64,000 bases of DNA from an uncultured Pseudomonadales bacterium (GCA_958296195.1 OY282455.1:1240001-1304000); one strand, 5' to 3'; counted from the first letter of the stretch, positions 32,560 to 42,930 are shown. Numbers and translations are program-made. The notes: generated by a model from the letters alone, not told the origin.

Positions 32560-33606
32560 TCAGCCATGTTCATGCACATAGTCAACGAGGAACTTCACGT
32601 TTTCCACTGGCGTTTCCGGCGTGATGCCGTGGCCGAGGTTGAAGATGTGGCCTGGGCGGCCGGCGGCGGAGTCCAGAACGGCTTGGGCCTCGCGGGCGAT
32701 GGTTCGGCGGTCGGTGCAGAGCAGCATCGGGTCTAGATTGCCCTGAATTGCTTGGCAACCCAAGTCCCGCCAAGTCGGGCCTAGAGGCCAGCGCCAATCC
32801 AAGGCGATGACCTCCGGTTCGAGGGCGGCGATGTCCGGCAGTAGATGAGCGTTGCCGGTGCCGAAGTAGATGAGGGGCGTGGTCGGATGCTCGGCGCGAA
32901 GGCGCTGCAGTAGAGTCTTGGTGTGGGGCAGGACGTGGTGGCGGAAGTCGGCAAGGGACAGGCAGCCCACCCAGGTGTCGAACAGCTGAACGGCCTCCAC
33001 GCCGGACTTGATCTGCAGGTCGAGGTAGCTGAAGAGCTGGTCCACCAGCTTGGCCAACAGGCGCTCCCACAGCGCCGGTGCTTGGTGCATCATCTTCTTG
33101 ACGAACAGGTAGTTGCGGGAGCCCTTACCCTCCACCGCATAGGAAGCGAGCGTGAAAGGAGCGCCGGCGAAGCCGATCAGCGCGATGTCGGTGGGCAAGG
33201 CGGAAAGAATGTTGCGGATGGTTTCGGCGACATAGGGCGTTGCCGCCGCCGCCGGCGAGGTGGTTAGGGCTTGCACATCCCGCTCATGGCGCACAGGGTT
33301 GGCGAACACCGGGCCGACCCCAACCGGGTAGTCCAGCGTCAATCCCATCGGCTCCAGGATGGGCAGCAGGTCGGCGAACAGAATGGCGGCGTCAACTCCG
33401 AGAATGCGCTGCGCATCCAAGGCGGCTTCGGCGGCGCGTTCCGGGTGCTTGAAGAACTGCAGGCTGGTCAAGTCGCCCTTGGTGCGGTGGTACTCCGGCA
33501 TGTAGCGGCCCGCCTGCCGGTTCAGCCAGATGGGCGTGAAGCCGCACGGCTCCCCCCGGCAAGCCTTGAGAAACGGTTTATCCGTAGGCGGCACTTTCCG
33601 CACCAA
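32560..33606 (-). CDS. hemE: Uroporphyrinogen decarboxylase
   Basis: 348 residues, full length. The substrate-binding N-terminus PIWLNRQAGRYMPEYH and the Asp at ILFADLLPILEPMG are conserved. HemE removes four carboxyl groups from uroporphyrinogen III to make coproporphyrinogen III in haem synthesis. It lies just upstream of glpT on the same strand. Confidence 0.95.
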   Translation of the reverse strand: MVRKVPPTDKPFLKACRGEPCGFTPIWLNRQAGRYMPEYHRTKGDLTSLQFFKHPERAAEAALDAQRILGVDAAILFADLLPILEPMGLTLDYPVGVGPVFANPVRHERDVQALTTSPAAAATPYVAETIRNILSALPTDIALIGFAGAPFTLASYAVEGKGSRNYLFVKKMMHQAPALWERLLAKLVDQLFSYLDLQIKSGVEAVQLFDTWVGCLSLADFRHHVLPHTKTLLQRLRAEHPTTPLIYFGTGNAHLLPDIAALEPEVIALDWRWPLGPTWRDLGCQAIQGNLDPMLLCTDRRTIAREAQAVLDSAAGRPGHIFNLGHGITPETPVENVKFLVDYVHEHG

Positions 33607-33721
33607 CGCCTCCCGCGCAAATAGATCGGCACCTTAGCAGACGCTCACCGTCGCGCAACGGGCTGCCGCCGCTCCGCAAACGACTGGAAACGGCAATGTC
33701 CAGCTTTTCGAGTTCAAAGTG

Positions 33722-34870
33722 TCAGCGGGATTCAACCCTTTGAAAACGCACTGGGCCAAGCCCCTTCACAGGCCGCTCCTGCACCGGCGAGAGCTCGGCT
33801 TCCGCCAACAGCCCGGTGCGTTCGCAGATCAGCACTTCATCGGCCCCGGCCAGGTTCTCCAAGCGGCTGGCCAAGTTCACCGGCTGGCCTATCACCGTGT
33901 ACTCCAACCGTCCGCCGCCGCCCCAGTCGCCGAGTGAGCAGAAGCCGCTGGCCATGCCCGCCTTCAGGCGCACCGGCGCCGGCGTCCCTTCCGACCGCCA
34001 CCGCTCGGCCAGTGCCTCAAGCTCGGTGGCCAGCAGGCGGCAACAGAGCAGGGCGTCCGCCACAAAGCGCCGGCGGTTCACCGGGCCGGCTTCGCCGAAC
34101 ACCAGCATGGCGCCATCGCCAAGCACCTTGCTCAAGGTGCCGCCGCAGCGTTCCGTGATGCTGGCGACCGCACCTAAATAGCTGTCAAGAACCGAAACCA
34201 GCTCCTCGGCCTGCAACTGCTCCACCAAGGGGGTGAAGCCGGCCAGATCAACGAACGCCACCACTAGCCAACGCCGCTCCAGCCGCGGCTTGTTCGGTTC
34301 AAGCAGCCTTTCGGCAAGGGTGTGGGGCAGGTATTGCTTCAGCCGAGCGTTCATGGCGCGAACCTGCGCCCGCTTGCTGGAAAGGGCCAAGGCTTGGGCG
34401 TATGCCCTGTGCCCCAGCAGGGCGCAATAGACCAGCACCAGCAATCCGCAGAAAACCGCTGCCGGCGGCAGATTCAAAACGCCCTTGATGGGCGAGGCGA
34501 AGCCGCCGGCGACCACGCCCACCGCAGTTCCGACGCCAGCTTGCAGCGCTTGTTGGATGCCGCCCTGCAGGGCGTTGCTGGCCACAATGATGATGACCAC
34601 CGCCAAGACCAGCCCTGCGTTGACCCCGGCCCAAGCGAACGTGAAGCAGGCTAGAGAGGCTTCAAGCAAGTGAACCCTCAGAATCGTCTTTGCCGATGCC
34701 TTGCGTTGCAGAAAGTCAACGCAAGCAGGCCACAGAAGGCACCAAGAGAGCACTGCGGCGGCGGCTTGGAAATCGGGTTCGTCGAACAGCAGAAAGCCCA
34801 GCGCGATCACCGGATAGCAGAGGTAGCGGAAGGGCCGGGCGTTGGCGGCCAGTTTGGCGGCTTGCAGCAT
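33722..34870 (-). CDS. Membrane-bound class III adenylate/guanylate cyclase
   Basis: 382 residues. Five or six hydrophobic segments in the first 170 residues form a MASE2-like membrane domain, followed by a class III cyclase catalytic domain. In it, VVAFVDLAGFTPLVEQL holds the first metal-binding Asp, KVLGDGAMLVFG the second, and EYTVIGQPVNLASRLE the Asn/Arg pair. It makes cAMP (or cGMP) from the membrane in response to an unknown signal. It is a single gene. Confidence 0.85.
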   Translation of the reverse strand: MLQAAKLAANARPFRYLCYPVIALGFLLFDEPDFQAAAAVLSWCLLWPACVDFLQRKASAKTILRVHLLEASLACFTFAWAGVNAGLVLAVVIIIVASNALQGGIQQALQAGVGTAVGVVAGGFASPIKGVLNLPPAAVFCGLLVLVYCALLGHRAYAQALALSSKRAQVRAMNARLKQYLPHTLAERLLEPNKPRLERRWLVVAFVDLAGFTPLVEQLQAEELVSVLDSYLGAVASITERCGGTLSKVLGDGAMLVFGEAGPVNRRRFVADALLCCRLLATELEALAERWRSEGTPAPVRLKAGMASGFCSLGDWGGGGRLEYTVIGQPVNLASRLENLAGADEVLICERTGLLAEAELSPVQERPVKGLGPVRFQRVESR

Positions 34871-34987
34871 GACCCCATTTGACGAAGGGTCGCGGCAGCG
34901 CGGAAGTGGCGATTGCCGCCTGTGGGGGTGGGATTTTGGCCCTTGTGAACCTAGGGCGCCTTCCTACAAGCCACGCCTACAAGGTGC

Positions 34988-36175
34988 TTAACCTAGGGGG
35001 CGGGCAGTCGGGTCCAGGTCCGCGTCGTAGTCAACGCCGTCCAATCCGAAGCCGAAGATGTTGAGAAAGTCGGCCTTGAAGCCGGCTAGGTCGCCAAGTT
35101 CATGCAGGTTTTCCGTGGTGACCAAGGGCCAGCGGCGGCGGATCTCATTCTGAACGGGTTCGGAAAGCTCCAGGTCGTCCACGCGGATGCGGCCGGACTC
35201 ATCCAAGCGCAGCGCGGCGCCGCGGGCTAGTTGGGTGGCGAACAGCCGATGTATATGCTCGATGCAGCCCTCATGCAGCGCCTGCTCCTTCATTACCTTG
35301 AACAGCAGCGACATGTACAGCGGCACCACCGGGATGGCGCTGCTCGCTTGGGTGACTACGCCCTTTAGGGAGGCCACCCGGGCGACGCCGCCCAGCGGGG
35401 CCAGACGCGCCCGCAGCGCCGTCGCCGCCCGGTCCAGGTCCTCCTTGGCCTTGCCAAGGGTGCCGCCCCGATAGATGGGCCAGGTGAGCTCGCTGCCGAG
35501 ATAGGTGAAGGCAAGGGTGCGAAAGCCCGGTGCCAGAAGCCCGGCGCGGTCGAGGGCGTCTATCCAGAGTTCCCAATCCTCGCCGCCCATGACCGCCACG
35601 GTGTTGGCGACGTCCGCATCGCTGCCGGGCGCGAGCTCCACCTCCACCACTTCGCCCTTATCGACGTTCAGCGACTTCATGCGCAACGGCTCGCCTAGTG
35701 GCTTAATGACGGAGCGGTGCAGCACACCCGTGCGGGGATGTTTGCGCACCGGAGACGCCAAGCTGTAAACCAAGAGGTCAAGCGGCCCGAAATTCTCCTT
35801 CAGGGCTTCCACCACCTGGTCCTTGGCCGCGTCCGCGAAGGCATCCGCATTCAGGGTTTGAGCGCGAACCCCCAGCGCCGTCGCCTCAGCCTCAAAGGCC
35901 GCATTGTTGTACCAGCCGGCGGTGGCCGTTTTCGCCGTCGTGGGGGGCTTCTCCAGCGACACGCCAAGGGTGTTGGCGCCGCAGCCGGCGCCGGCCAGGA
36001 TGCGCGACGCCAACCCGTACCCGCCGGAGCAGCCGAGCACCAAGGCGTTGCGGACGCCGGCCTCAATCGGCCCGGCCGTCTTTACAGTGTCGAGCTGCCG
36101 CCGCACGTTGGCGGCGCAGCCTAGGGGGTGGGCGGTGGTGCAGATGAACCCGCGAATGCGCGGCTTGACAATCAT
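34988..36175 (-). CDS. fabV: FabV-type enoyl-ACP/CoA reductase
   Basis: 395 residues from the Met at 36175. It begins IVKPRIRGFICTTAHPLGCA, has the NADH-binding LVLGCSGGYGLASRI, and the FabV active site WPIYRGGTLGKAK (Tyr-x8-Lys). FabV reduces trans-2-enoyl-ACP in fatty-acid elongation and is insensitive to triclosan. Full length and intact. Confidence 0.93.
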   Translation of the reverse strand: MIVKPRIRGFICTTAHPLGCAANVRRQLDTVKTAGPIEAGVRNALVLGCSGGYGLASRILAGAGCGANTLGVSLEKPPTTAKTATAGWYNNAAFEAEATALGVRAQTLNADAFADAAKDQVVEALKENFGPLDLLVYSLASPVRKHPRTGVLHRSVIKPLGEPLRMKSLNVDKGEVVEVELAPGSDADVANTVAVMGGEDWELWIDALDRAGLLAPGFRTLAFTYLGSELTWPIYRGGTLGKAKEDLDRAATALRARLAPLGGVARVASLKGVVTQASSAIPVVPLYMSLLFKVMKEQALHEGCIEHIHRLFATQLARGAALRLDESGRIRVDDLELSEPVQNEIRRRWPLVTTENLHELGDLAGFKADFLNIFGFGLDGVDYDADLDPTARPLG

Positions 36176-36283
36176 GGCTAAGCAGTCCGAACCTCTTTGA
36201 TCCGCCATCATACCCGCTCCGCCAGCGAGCGCATGAAGCGGTTGGGGGCAAGTTTGCCCGCGCAGGGGAAGGTTCAGCGGCGC

Positions 36284-36799
36284 TTAGCAATTGGCCGGCG
36301 CCGGCAGTCGATCGTAGATGGCGATGCGGAAGGGGTGGTCGTGCTCCGCATCCGCCGGATGGGGTTCGGAGGCGGTTTCCCGCCACTGCTCCCAATTCAC
36401 CTCCGGGAACCAGGTGTCGCCATCGATCTTTCCTTCCACCCAGGTGATGTACAGGCGGTCCGCGGTCTTCAATGCCGTCGCGTAAACCGCAGTGCCGCCG
36501 ATGGCGAAGGCCATGTTGTTGCCGTGCAGCCGCCGCCGGGCAATGGCTAAGGCCGAGTCGAAATCCGCCGCCACCTCAATGCCGCTGGCCGAATACTGGG
36601 GGCGATTGGTGAGGACGATGTTGGCGCGGCCCGGCAAGGGGGCGTTGCGGGATTCGTAGGTGCGCCGCCCCATGATGACCGGGTGGCCCATGGTGGTCTT
36701 CATGAAGTGGCGCATGTCCTTGGGCAGCCGCCAAGGCAGGCCGTTGTTGCGGCCGATGACACCGTTTTCGGCCACCGCGGCGATGAGCGCCAACTTCAA
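36284..36799 (-). CDS. folA: Dihydrofolate reductase
   Basis: 171 residues: IAAVAENGVIGRNNGLPWRL at the start, then KTTMGHPVIMGRRTYES. The folate Asp/Glu site and the NADPH-binding region are present. It makes tetrahydrofolate and lies next to thyA, which uses the cofactor, in the same orientation. Confidence 0.95.
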   Translation of the reverse strand: MKLALIAAVAENGVIGRNNGLPWRLPKDMRHFMKTTMGHPVIMGRRTYESRNAPLPGRANIVLTNRPQYSASGIEVAADFDSALAIARRRLHGNNMAFAIGGTAVYATALKTADRLYITWVEGKIDGDTWFPEVNWEQWRETASEPHPADAEHDHPFRIAIYDRLPAPANC

Positions 36800-36820
36800 A
36801 GTGCCGCCCCGATGCCCGGC

Positions 36821-37615
36821 TTAGACGGCAATCGGCGCCGGGATGGCGCCGTGGCAGGAGTAGTCGAGCAATTCAAAGTCCTTGATGGTGAAGCCGAAGA
36901 TGTCGCGGACTTCTGGATTGATCTTCACTCTGGGCGAGGGCAGGGGATTGCGTGCAAGCTGGGCGTCGGCCTGCTCCAAGTGGTTGTCGTAGAGGTGGGC
37001 GTCGCCGAAGGTGTGGATGAACTCGCCGGGGGCAAGGTCGCAAACCTGGGCCATCATCAGGGTGAGCAGGGCGTAGGAGGCGATGTTGAACGGCACTCCC
37101 AAAAAGAGGTCGGCGCTGCGTTGGTACAGCTGGCAGGACAGCCGGCCTTCGGCCACATGGAATTGAAACAGGGTATGGCAGGGGGGCAGCGCCATGTTGT
37201 CCACTTCCGCCGGATTCCAGGCGCTGACGATGTGCCGCCTGGAGTTTGGGTTGGTCTTGATGCTGTCCACCACCCGGCCGATCTGGTCGATGCGTTCGCC
37301 GCCCGGCGTCGGCCAGGAGCGCCACTGCGCCCCGTAAACCGGCCCCAGTTCACCGTTTGCGTCCGCCCACTCATCCCAGATGTGGACGTTGTTGTCCTGC
37401 AGATACTTGATGTTGGTGCTGCCGGAGAGGAACCAAAGCAGTTCGTGCGCAATCAGTCGGAAAGCCACCCGCTTGGTGGTGACCAAGGGAAAGCCGGCCT
37501 TGAGGTCGAAGCGCATTTGATGGCCGAAGACAGCCCTTGTGCCGGTGCCGGTTCGGTCGCCGCGGTGGACGCCCCGATGCCGCACCAAATTCAGGAGGTC
37601 TAAGTACTGTTTCAT
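36821..37615 (-). CDS. thyA: Thymidylate synthase
   Basis: 264 residues from the ATG at 37615, the standard ThyA length. The catalytic Cys lies in [14 protein letters not shown], with the phosphate-binding [10 protein letters not shown] and [18 protein letters not shown]. It methylates dUMP to dTMP. Its start overlaps the lgt stop by 4 bp (ATGA). A longer open frame runs upstream through lgt but is only a shadow. Confidence 0.95.
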   Translation of the reverse strand: MKQYLDLLNLVRHRGVHRGDRTGTGTRAVFGHQMRFDLKAGFPLVTTKRVAFRLIAHELLWFLSGSTNIKYLQDNNVHIWDEWADANGELGPVYGAQWRSWPTPGGERIDQIGRVVDSIKTNPNSRRHIVSAWNPAEVDNMALPPCHTLFQFHVAEGRLSCQLYQRSADLFLGVPFNIASYALLTLMMAQVCDLAPGEFIHTFGDAHLYDNHLEQADAQLARNPLPSPRVKINPEVRDIFGFTIKDFELLDYSCHGAIPAPIAV

Positions 37616-38457
37616 CCTTGGTTTGCCGACGGGCGGTTGGGGCGAGAACACGCCCAAACGATGATGGTAACACCGATGATCGCCATGGGCAGGGAAAGCA
37701 GGTCGCCCATCGTGATCGCGTCCATGAACATGAAGCCTAGATGTCCGTCCGGCTCGCGAAACCGCTCCGTCAGCAGCCGCAGCGCCCCGTAGCCGGCCAG
37801 GAAAACGCCGGAGATGACGCCCGTGCGCGGCCGGCGGGAGGCCGTCCACCAAACCACTGCGAACAGCGCCACGCCCTCCGCAAAGGCTTGGTAGAGCGGC
37901 GAAGGATGGCGGGCGAAAGGCTCCCAAGCCCCGGTGCAAAGAGGGTTGATGGCGCGTATGGCGTCCGCTTGGCAGGAATGGACCAGGCCCCAAGACGCAT
38001 CGGTGACCCGTCCCGGCAACTCGGCGTTGATGAAGTTGCCCAGCCGCCCAAAGCCCAAGCCGATTGGGGTGAGGGGCGCGACGAAATCGGTCACTTGCCA
38101 AAAGCCGCGCCCCGTGCGTCGAGCGAACACCGCCAAGGCGGCCAGCACGCCAAGCAGGCCGCCGTGGAACGACATGCCGCCGTCCCAGATGCGCACTACG
38201 AACAAGGGATCCTGCAGCAGGGCGTCGAAGCCGTAGAACAGCGCATAGCCCAGGCGCCCGCCGATGACGGCGCCCAAGGCGCCGTGGAACACCAGATCGG
38301 AGACCTGTTGGGAGGTCCAATCCGGGAATCGGTGCGCCCGCTGCCAGTTGCCCAGCCGCCAGCAGACCAGGAAAGCGGCCAGATAGGCCAAGCCGTACCA
38401 ACGCACGGCAACCGGCCCGATGGCCACAATGATCGGATCGATGTCTGGGTAGTGCAT
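37612..38457 (-). CDS. lgt: Prolipoprotein diacylglyceryl transferase
   Basis: 281 residues, seven membrane segments. Family motifs include [26 protein letters not shown] and [14 protein letters not shown]. Lgt adds diacylglycerol to the lipobox Cys of prolipoproteins. It is in an lgt-thyA-folA cluster, a common gammaproteobacterial arrangement. Confidence 0.95.
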   Translation of the reverse strand: MHYPDIDPIIVAIGPVAVRWYGLAYLAAFLVCWRLGNWQRAHRFPDWTSQQVSDLVFHGALGAVIGGRLGYALFYGFDALLQDPLFVVRIWDGGMSFHGGLLGVLAALAVFARRTGRGFWQVTDFVAPLTPIGLGFGRLGNFINAELPGRVTDASWGLVHSCQADAIRAINPLCTGAWEPFARHPSPLYQAFAEGVALFAVVWWTASRRPRTGVISGVFLAGYGALRLLTERFREPDGHLGFMFMDAITMGDLLSLPMAIIGVTIIVWACSRPNRPSANQG

Positions 38458-38602
38458 GGCTTAAGCCCCTTCAGCCGGAAAGTCCATGCCTTGAGTCAAT
38501 GCCGCCCCTCCGCGCATTGGCCGCCGTCGTGCAGTGGTTCGGACTTGTGCGCATCATGGATATACTGCTCCTTTCCCGTTTGCGCCGAGCCGCTTCCACC
38601 CT

Positions 38603-39340
38603 ATGTGCCTGATACTGTTTGCCTATCGCTTGGCGCCGGGGAGGCCGTTGGTCGTCGCCGCCAATCGGGATGAATTTTACGCCCGTCCCGCCTTGAACGC
38701 ACATTGGTGGCGCGACGTTCCCGGCCTGCTTGCCGGGCGCGACCAACAGGCCGGCGGCACTTGGCTTGGTGTCAACGCAGGGGGTCGCTTCGCCGCGGTG
38801 ACCAACTTCACCGACCTCAACGCGGGTGCGCCGCCCCACTCTCGGGGCGCTCTGCCGGTTAACTTTTTGGGCGGCGGCAAAACCGCTCTGGAATTCGCAG
38901 ACGGCATTCAGGGTGCCGGCTACCAGGGCTTCAACCTGTTGCTCTGGGATGGCCAGGATCTGGTCTGCACCTCCAATCGCGGCACCACCAAGGCCCTCGA
39001 ACCCGGCTGCTACGCCCTCACCAACGCCGAGTTGGGCACCCGCTGGCCGAAGGCGGTGGCGGGTGCCGCAAGGTTGCGGCGAGCAGTCGAGCAAGGTGCG
39101 GACGCCGCTGCGCTCATCGAGTTGCTGCGCGACGACCAGCCGCCTGAACCGAGTTTGCCGGAGGACGCCAGCTCCGTGGAGGCCCGCAACACCCCATGCT
39201 TCATCCCCGGCGACGCCTACGGCACCCGCGCCAGCACCGCGGTCATCCACTGCGGTGACCGGGTGCGGATGACGGAGCAGACCTACGGCCCGGGCGGAAC
39301 TCTTGGCGAACGGCGTGACTTTGCGTTCGACCGGAGCTAG
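38603..39340 (+). CDS. NRDE-family protein (TANGO2-like)
   Basis: 245 residues from the ATG at 38603. The start CLILFAYRLAPGRPLVVAAN leads into NRDEFYARP, the family-defining NRDE motif, and GTWLGVNAGGRFAAVTNF follows. These are Ntn-hydrolase-like proteins, with the residue after the first Met as the likely nucleophile (Cys). Their bacterial role is poorly known; the eukaryotic relative TANGO2 has been linked to haem and lipid handling. Confidence 0.85.
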   Translation: MCLILFAYRLAPGRPLVVAANRDEFYARPALNAHWWRDVPGLLAGRDQQAGGTWLGVNAGGRFAAVTNFTDLNAGAPPHSRGALPVNFLGGGKTALEFADGIQGAGYQGFNLLLWDGQDLVCTSNRGTTKALEPGCYALTNAELGTRWPKAVAGAARLRRAVEQGADAAALIELLRDDQPPEPSLPEDASSVEARNTPCFIPGDAYGTRASTAVIHCGDRVRMTEQTYGPGGTLGERRDFAFDRS

Positions 39341-39359
39341 GGCGCTGTGGGCGGCGGGT

Positions 39360-39715
39360 TGGTGGAGGCGGCGGGAGTCGAACCCGCGTCCGTTGGCTCG
39401 CCGCAATCGGCTCTACATGCTTAGGCTCGCCTATTGATTTAACCGCGAGCGGCCCGACGGCCAGGGCGCTGTTGGCGAGCCCGGAAAAGTTTGACGCAGT
39501 TGCCGCCGGGCGTCGGCGACTGCGCGATCCTGCTGTCCTTGCCGCTGTCTTCACCCCGCAGGCGAGAGTTCGTCAGCGTTAGCGGCGACTAGGCCGCTAG
39601 TGCGTAGTTGTCGTCGTTGGCAACTAATCGTTTGCAGCGATTGTTTTGCGAGAGCCGCTACTCTCTCGGCATGCACCTTTTGCTTTGACGCCGACGTCGA
39701 GACCGTATCGCCCCC
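39360..39715 (-). ncRNA. ssrA: tmRNA (ssrA), one-piece, tag ANDDNYALAA
   Basis: The 5' end GGGGGCGATACGGTCTCGAC pairs with the 3' acceptor strand, and the 3' side carries a T-arm with GGGTTCGACTCCCGCC before an encoded CCA. The reading frame begins GCC AAC GAC GAC and ends CTA GCG GCC TAG, giving the tag ANDDNYALAA. tmRNA rescues stalled ribosomes together with SmpB. Length about 356 nt. Confidence 0.95.
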
Positions 39716-39906
39716 ATAGTCGGATGTTTGCGACCTTGCTTGGCCGGTCGCCGAAGTTTAGCACAGAACTCTCCACCCTGAAGGGGCAATTGGTTTTCCG
39801 GCAGTTGCGCTGGGCAACGGAGTGACTCCCTCCCTTGAGTCGGCCTAGGGCCTCAAGGGTCGGCGCTTGGTGCAAAATGCGTTTTGAGAAACCAACTTGA
39901 GGGGTC

Positions 39907-41388
39907 ATGATCGTGGTTGCAGGGCTGTCGGCCGTTCGCCGGGCAAAGCAAGGTAGTGCTGCGCCCCTGTCGGTGTGCGCCTGGCGGCGCCCGCGGCCTG
40001 AAGGTGGACTGTGGCCGTCACATTGCGCTTACCGCTTCAGGCGGCTTGGCGCACTGCCGGCGCTGCTTCTGCTGCTCGTCTTCGGTGCCCCGGGGCAGGG
40101 CTTGGCGGCCTTTGACGCCCGTGTACACATCGCCAAGGCCGTCGGGCTGATCGAGCAAGGGCAGCATGCCTTGGCCCGAGTTTGGCTGAATCCAGCGGTG
40201 ATTGCCCCTAGGCTGCACCGCAGCGAAAGATCCCGCGCCTACTACTTGCGTGGATTCAGCTTTCAGGAGGAAGGCTTCAACGTTTCCGCCGCTCAGGACT
40301 ATGCTCGGGCCATCGAGTTCAACCCCAGCAATCCTGTTGCGCTCAACGCCATGGGCCACCTGCATTCCATAGGCGCCGGCGCCCCGCCGGAGCCGGCGCT
40401 GGCCTTGGCCTTCTTCAAAACGGCTGCGGAGTTGGGCCATGCGGACAGCCAGTTTCGCACTGGCCACGCCTATTTGCAGGGTGCTGGCACCTCTCCCGAC
40501 ATTGATGAGGCCCGTGCTTGGCTGCAACGAGCCGCGGAGCAGGGCCACGGCCCGGCGATGGCGCAGCTTGGCTTCAGCTACCGCGCCGACCCTGCCGAGG
40601 GGGGAGACAACCGCTTGGCGTGGCGTTGGTATGAACGGGCGGCGGAGGCTGGGGAGACGGAGGCGCTCGTCGCCTTGGGATACATGGCCCGCAATGGCGA
40701 ATTGGAGTGCCCTTCCTCGGGGGCCGATTCCTGCACCCAGCGAATCGCAACGAACTACTTTAGGCGAGCGGCGGAGCGCGGCTCAGCGGTCGGCATGGTT
40801 AACCTGGCCCACGCCTATTTGACTGGGCGGGGCGTGGGGCGGGACTTCGCCGCCGCCCGCACTTGGTTTGCCCAAGCGGCCAAGGCGGGCGCTCCCGGCA
40901 GTTTCATCGGCTTGGGACACATTTATGAGGCGGGCCTTGGCGTTTCCCAGAGCGACGCGGCGGCGGCGGCTTGGTACCGCCTGGGCGCGGAAGCGGGCTT
41001 CGCCCGGCCGGCGTTGCGGCTGGTGCGGCTCCTGTTGGCCCAAGGCGATGCCGCCGCCGCCTCTCAATGGCTGGAAAGAGTGCCCGCTGCGGCCGCGGCC
41101 GACAGCGAGGCCCTGAACCACTACGCTTGGCTGCGCGCCACATCCAAAGCGGCGGCCATGCGCAATGGCGAGCAGGCTTTGGCCCAAGCGCAGAGGGCCT
41201 TGGCGCTGGAGCGCAATCCGTCCTACTTGGACACCTTGGCGGCGGCCTATGCCGAACTGGGGCGATTCGACGAAGCGGCGGCCGTCCAGCGCCAAGCCTT
41301 GGCCTTAGCTGGAGCGTCCAGCCCCTTGGCCGACGAGTTCAGCAGCCGCTTGGCCGCCTATCTGCGCACTGAACCCTGGCGGGAATGA
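39907..41388 (+). CDS. Secreted or periplasmic Sel1-repeat protein
   Basis: 493 residues. After a long polar N-terminus, a hydrophobic stretch LGALPALLLLLVFGAPGQGLA suggests a signal peptide, which makes the true start uncertain. Several Sel1/TPR-like repeats follow (for example AAELGHADSQFRTGHAYLQG; AAEQGHGPAMAQLGFSY). Such repeats mediate protein-protein contacts. No partner is evident. Confidence 0.8.
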   Translation: MIVVAGLSAVRRAKQGSAAPLSVCAWRRPRPEGGLWPSHCAYRFRRLGALPALLLLLVFGAPGQGLAAFDARVHIAKAVGLIEQGQHALARVWLNPAVIAPRLHRSERSRAYYLRGFSFQEEGFNVSAAQDYARAIEFNPSNPVALNAMGHLHSIGAGAPPEPALALAFFKTAAELGHADSQFRTGHAYLQGAGTSPDIDEARAWLQRAAEQGHGPAMAQLGFSYRADPAEGGDNRLAWRWYERAAEAGETEALVALGYMARNGELECPSSGADSCTQRIATNYFRRAAERGSAVGMVNLAHAYLTGRGVGRDFAAARTWFAQAAKAGAPGSFIGLGHIYEAGLGVSQSDAAAAAWYRLGAEAGFARPALRLVRLLLAQGDAAAASQWLERVPAAAAADSEALNHYAWLRATSKAAAMRNGEQALAQAQRALALERNPSYLDTLAAAYAELGRFDEAAAVQRQALALAGASSPLADEFSSRLAAYLRTEPWRE

Positions 41389-41441
41389 CCGGTTTTTGGT
41401 AAAAGGGCAACGTAGTTCAACTCCTTCAATGGGCACCTTCC

Positions 41442-41705
41442 TTGAGCATCGACCGCAAGCGCGCCGAGACCCTGTACGCATTGATTTGCGAACTCACTGA
41501 GGCTGGGCAAACGGAGTTTCGCCCCGACGACCTCTGCACCCTGCTGCGGGAGCGCAATCAACCCTTGGGCGCTTGGCTGGTGCGCCGGGAGTTCTCCACT
41601 TTGGAGGCGCAGGGCTGCATCGCCATCGACCCGGCCAGCGGTCTCTGGCGGCGCACGGGCAAGCACCCACAGGCCGTCTCTGAACGGCCCTCGGACGCGG
41701 CCTGA
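41442..41705 (+). CDS. Small protein of unknown function
   Basis: 87 residues from a TTG at 41442. The opening SIDRKRAETLYALICELTEA is helical, and LCTLLRERNQPLGAWLVRRE could form a helix-turn-helix-like pair. It lies three bases before xseB and is probably co-transcribed with it. No family recognised. Confidence 0.5.
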   Translation: MSIDRKRAETLYALICELTEAGQTEFRPDDLCTLLRERNQPLGAWLVRREFSTLEAQGCIAIDPASGLWRRTGKHPQAVSERPSDAA

Positions 41706-41708
41706 ATC

Positions 41709-41981
41709 ATGGCTGCGGACACCGATGTGGCGGAATCCAAGGTTGATTTTGAAGCAGCGCTGCAGGAGCTCGAATCCCTCATCAAGCAAATGGAGTCTGG
41801 AGAGCTTGGGCTGGAGGAGTCCCTCACCGCCTTTGAACGCGGGGTGCGTCTCACTCGGCGCTGCCAGGCGGCGCTCAAGCAGGCGGAACTGCGCGTGCAG
41901 GCCCTGAGCGCGGACAACGAATTCGAGGACTTGGACCCCGATGCCCTGAACGACGGCAAGCGGCTTGGTGAATCGTCATAG
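41709..41981 (+). CDS. xseB: Exodeoxyribonuclease VII small subunit
   Basis: 90 residues: [20 protein letters not shown] then [17 protein letters not shown], the XseB pattern. It partners XseA in exonuclease VII. It heads an xseB-ispA unit, as in other gammaproteobacteria; dxs, often third, is absent here. Confidence 0.93.
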   Translation: MAADTDVAESKVDFEAALQELESLIKQMESGELGLEESLTAFERGVRLTRRCQAALKQAELRVQALSADNEFEDLDPDALNDGKRLGESS

Positions 41982-41995
41982 GGGCGCAGCCTCAT

Positions 41996-42868
41996 ATGAG
42001 CGCTGAGCTTGACGGGCTGCAGGCCGCCATTGAAGACGCGCTGCTCCATTTTCTTCCGCAGCGCTCACCCATCGCCCAAGCGCTGCTCGAGGCCATGCGC
42101 TACGCCGCCTTGGGCGGCGGCAAGAGGTTTCGGCCCCTGCTCACCTGCGCCGCCTGCACGGCCTTCGGCGGTCGAGCGGAGGACGCCTTGCCGCCGGCCT
42201 GCGCCGTGGAGTTCATCCATGCCTATTCGCTGGTTCACGACGATCTGCCGGCCATGGACGACGCCGCTTTGCGTCGGGGAGCGCCCAGCTGCCACGCCGC
42301 CCACGGCGAGGCGCTTGCCATCCTGGCTGGGGACGCCTTGCAGACGCTGGCCTTCTCGACCTTGGCCGCCAGTGCAGCGCCCGCCGAAACCCGCCTCGCC
42401 GCCGTTGGCGTTTTGGCGGAAGCCAGCGGTTGGCGCGGCATGGCCGGCGGCCAGTGTTTCGACTTGGCGAGCGTTGGTCGTGCGTTGAGCCTGCCGGATT
42501 TGCACGCCCTGCACGGCGCCAAGACGGGCGCCCTGATCGCCGCATCGGTGCGCCTCGGCGCCCTGTTCGCCAACGCTGGGGAGGAGCCGCAGGCGCTGGC
42601 GGGAGCGTTCGGCAGCCGGGTCGGCTTGGCCTTTCAGATCATGGACGATGTTCTTGATGTCGTTGGCGACAGCGCCACTCTGGGCAAATCCACCAAGTCC
42701 GATGAGCAGGCCGGCAAATGCACCTTCGCTACGGTCATGGGCGTGGATGCGGCGAGAGCGAAGGCCGAGTCGGTCATGGGCGAGGCCCAGGAACTGCTGC
42801 GCCAGGCCGGCCTGCAGCACAGCTTGCTGGCGCGATTGGGCGGGCGGGCCGTCAACCGAAGCCACTAA
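41996..42868 (+). CDS. ispA: Farnesyl diphosphate synthase
   Basis: 290 residues with both Asp-rich motifs: HDDLPAMDDAALRRG (first) and QIMDDVLDVVGD (second). It condenses IPP with DMAPP/GPP to farnesyl diphosphate for quinones and cell-wall lipids. It follows xseB closely and is convergent with thiL. Confidence 0.93.
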   Translation: MSAELDGLQAAIEDALLHFLPQRSPIAQALLEAMRYAALGGGKRFRPLLTCAACTAFGGRAEDALPPACAVEFIHAYSLVHDDLPAMDDAALRRGAPSCHAAHGEALAILAGDALQTLAFSTLAASAAPAETRLAAVGVLAEASGWRGMAGGQCFDLASVGRALSLPDLHALHGAKTGALIAASVRLGALFANAGEEPQALAGAFGSRVGLAFQIMDDVLDVVGDSATLGKSTKSDEQAGKCTFATVMGVDAARAKAESVMGEAQELLRQAGLQHSLLARLGGRAVNRSH

Positions 42869-42930
42869 GGGCATGACCTCAGGCGGCGGCCAGCAGACAC
42901 CTAGCGTCGGCGGGTCGGCACACCGGCCAG

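Noticed and set aside
36821..38401. A 526-codon open frame that includes thyA and extends through lgt
   Set aside because: The upstream part is the lgt gene read in the wrong frame; ThyA starts at 37615 with the usual 264-residue length.
39360..39390. A tRNA 3' half (T-arm and CCA)
   Set aside because: It is the 3' end of the tmRNA; no anticodon arm is present.
40000..41388. A CRISPR-like repeat array
   Set aside because: The periodic similarity is protein-level Sel1 repeats, not regularly spaced identical DNA repeats; no array was seen elsewhere in the window.
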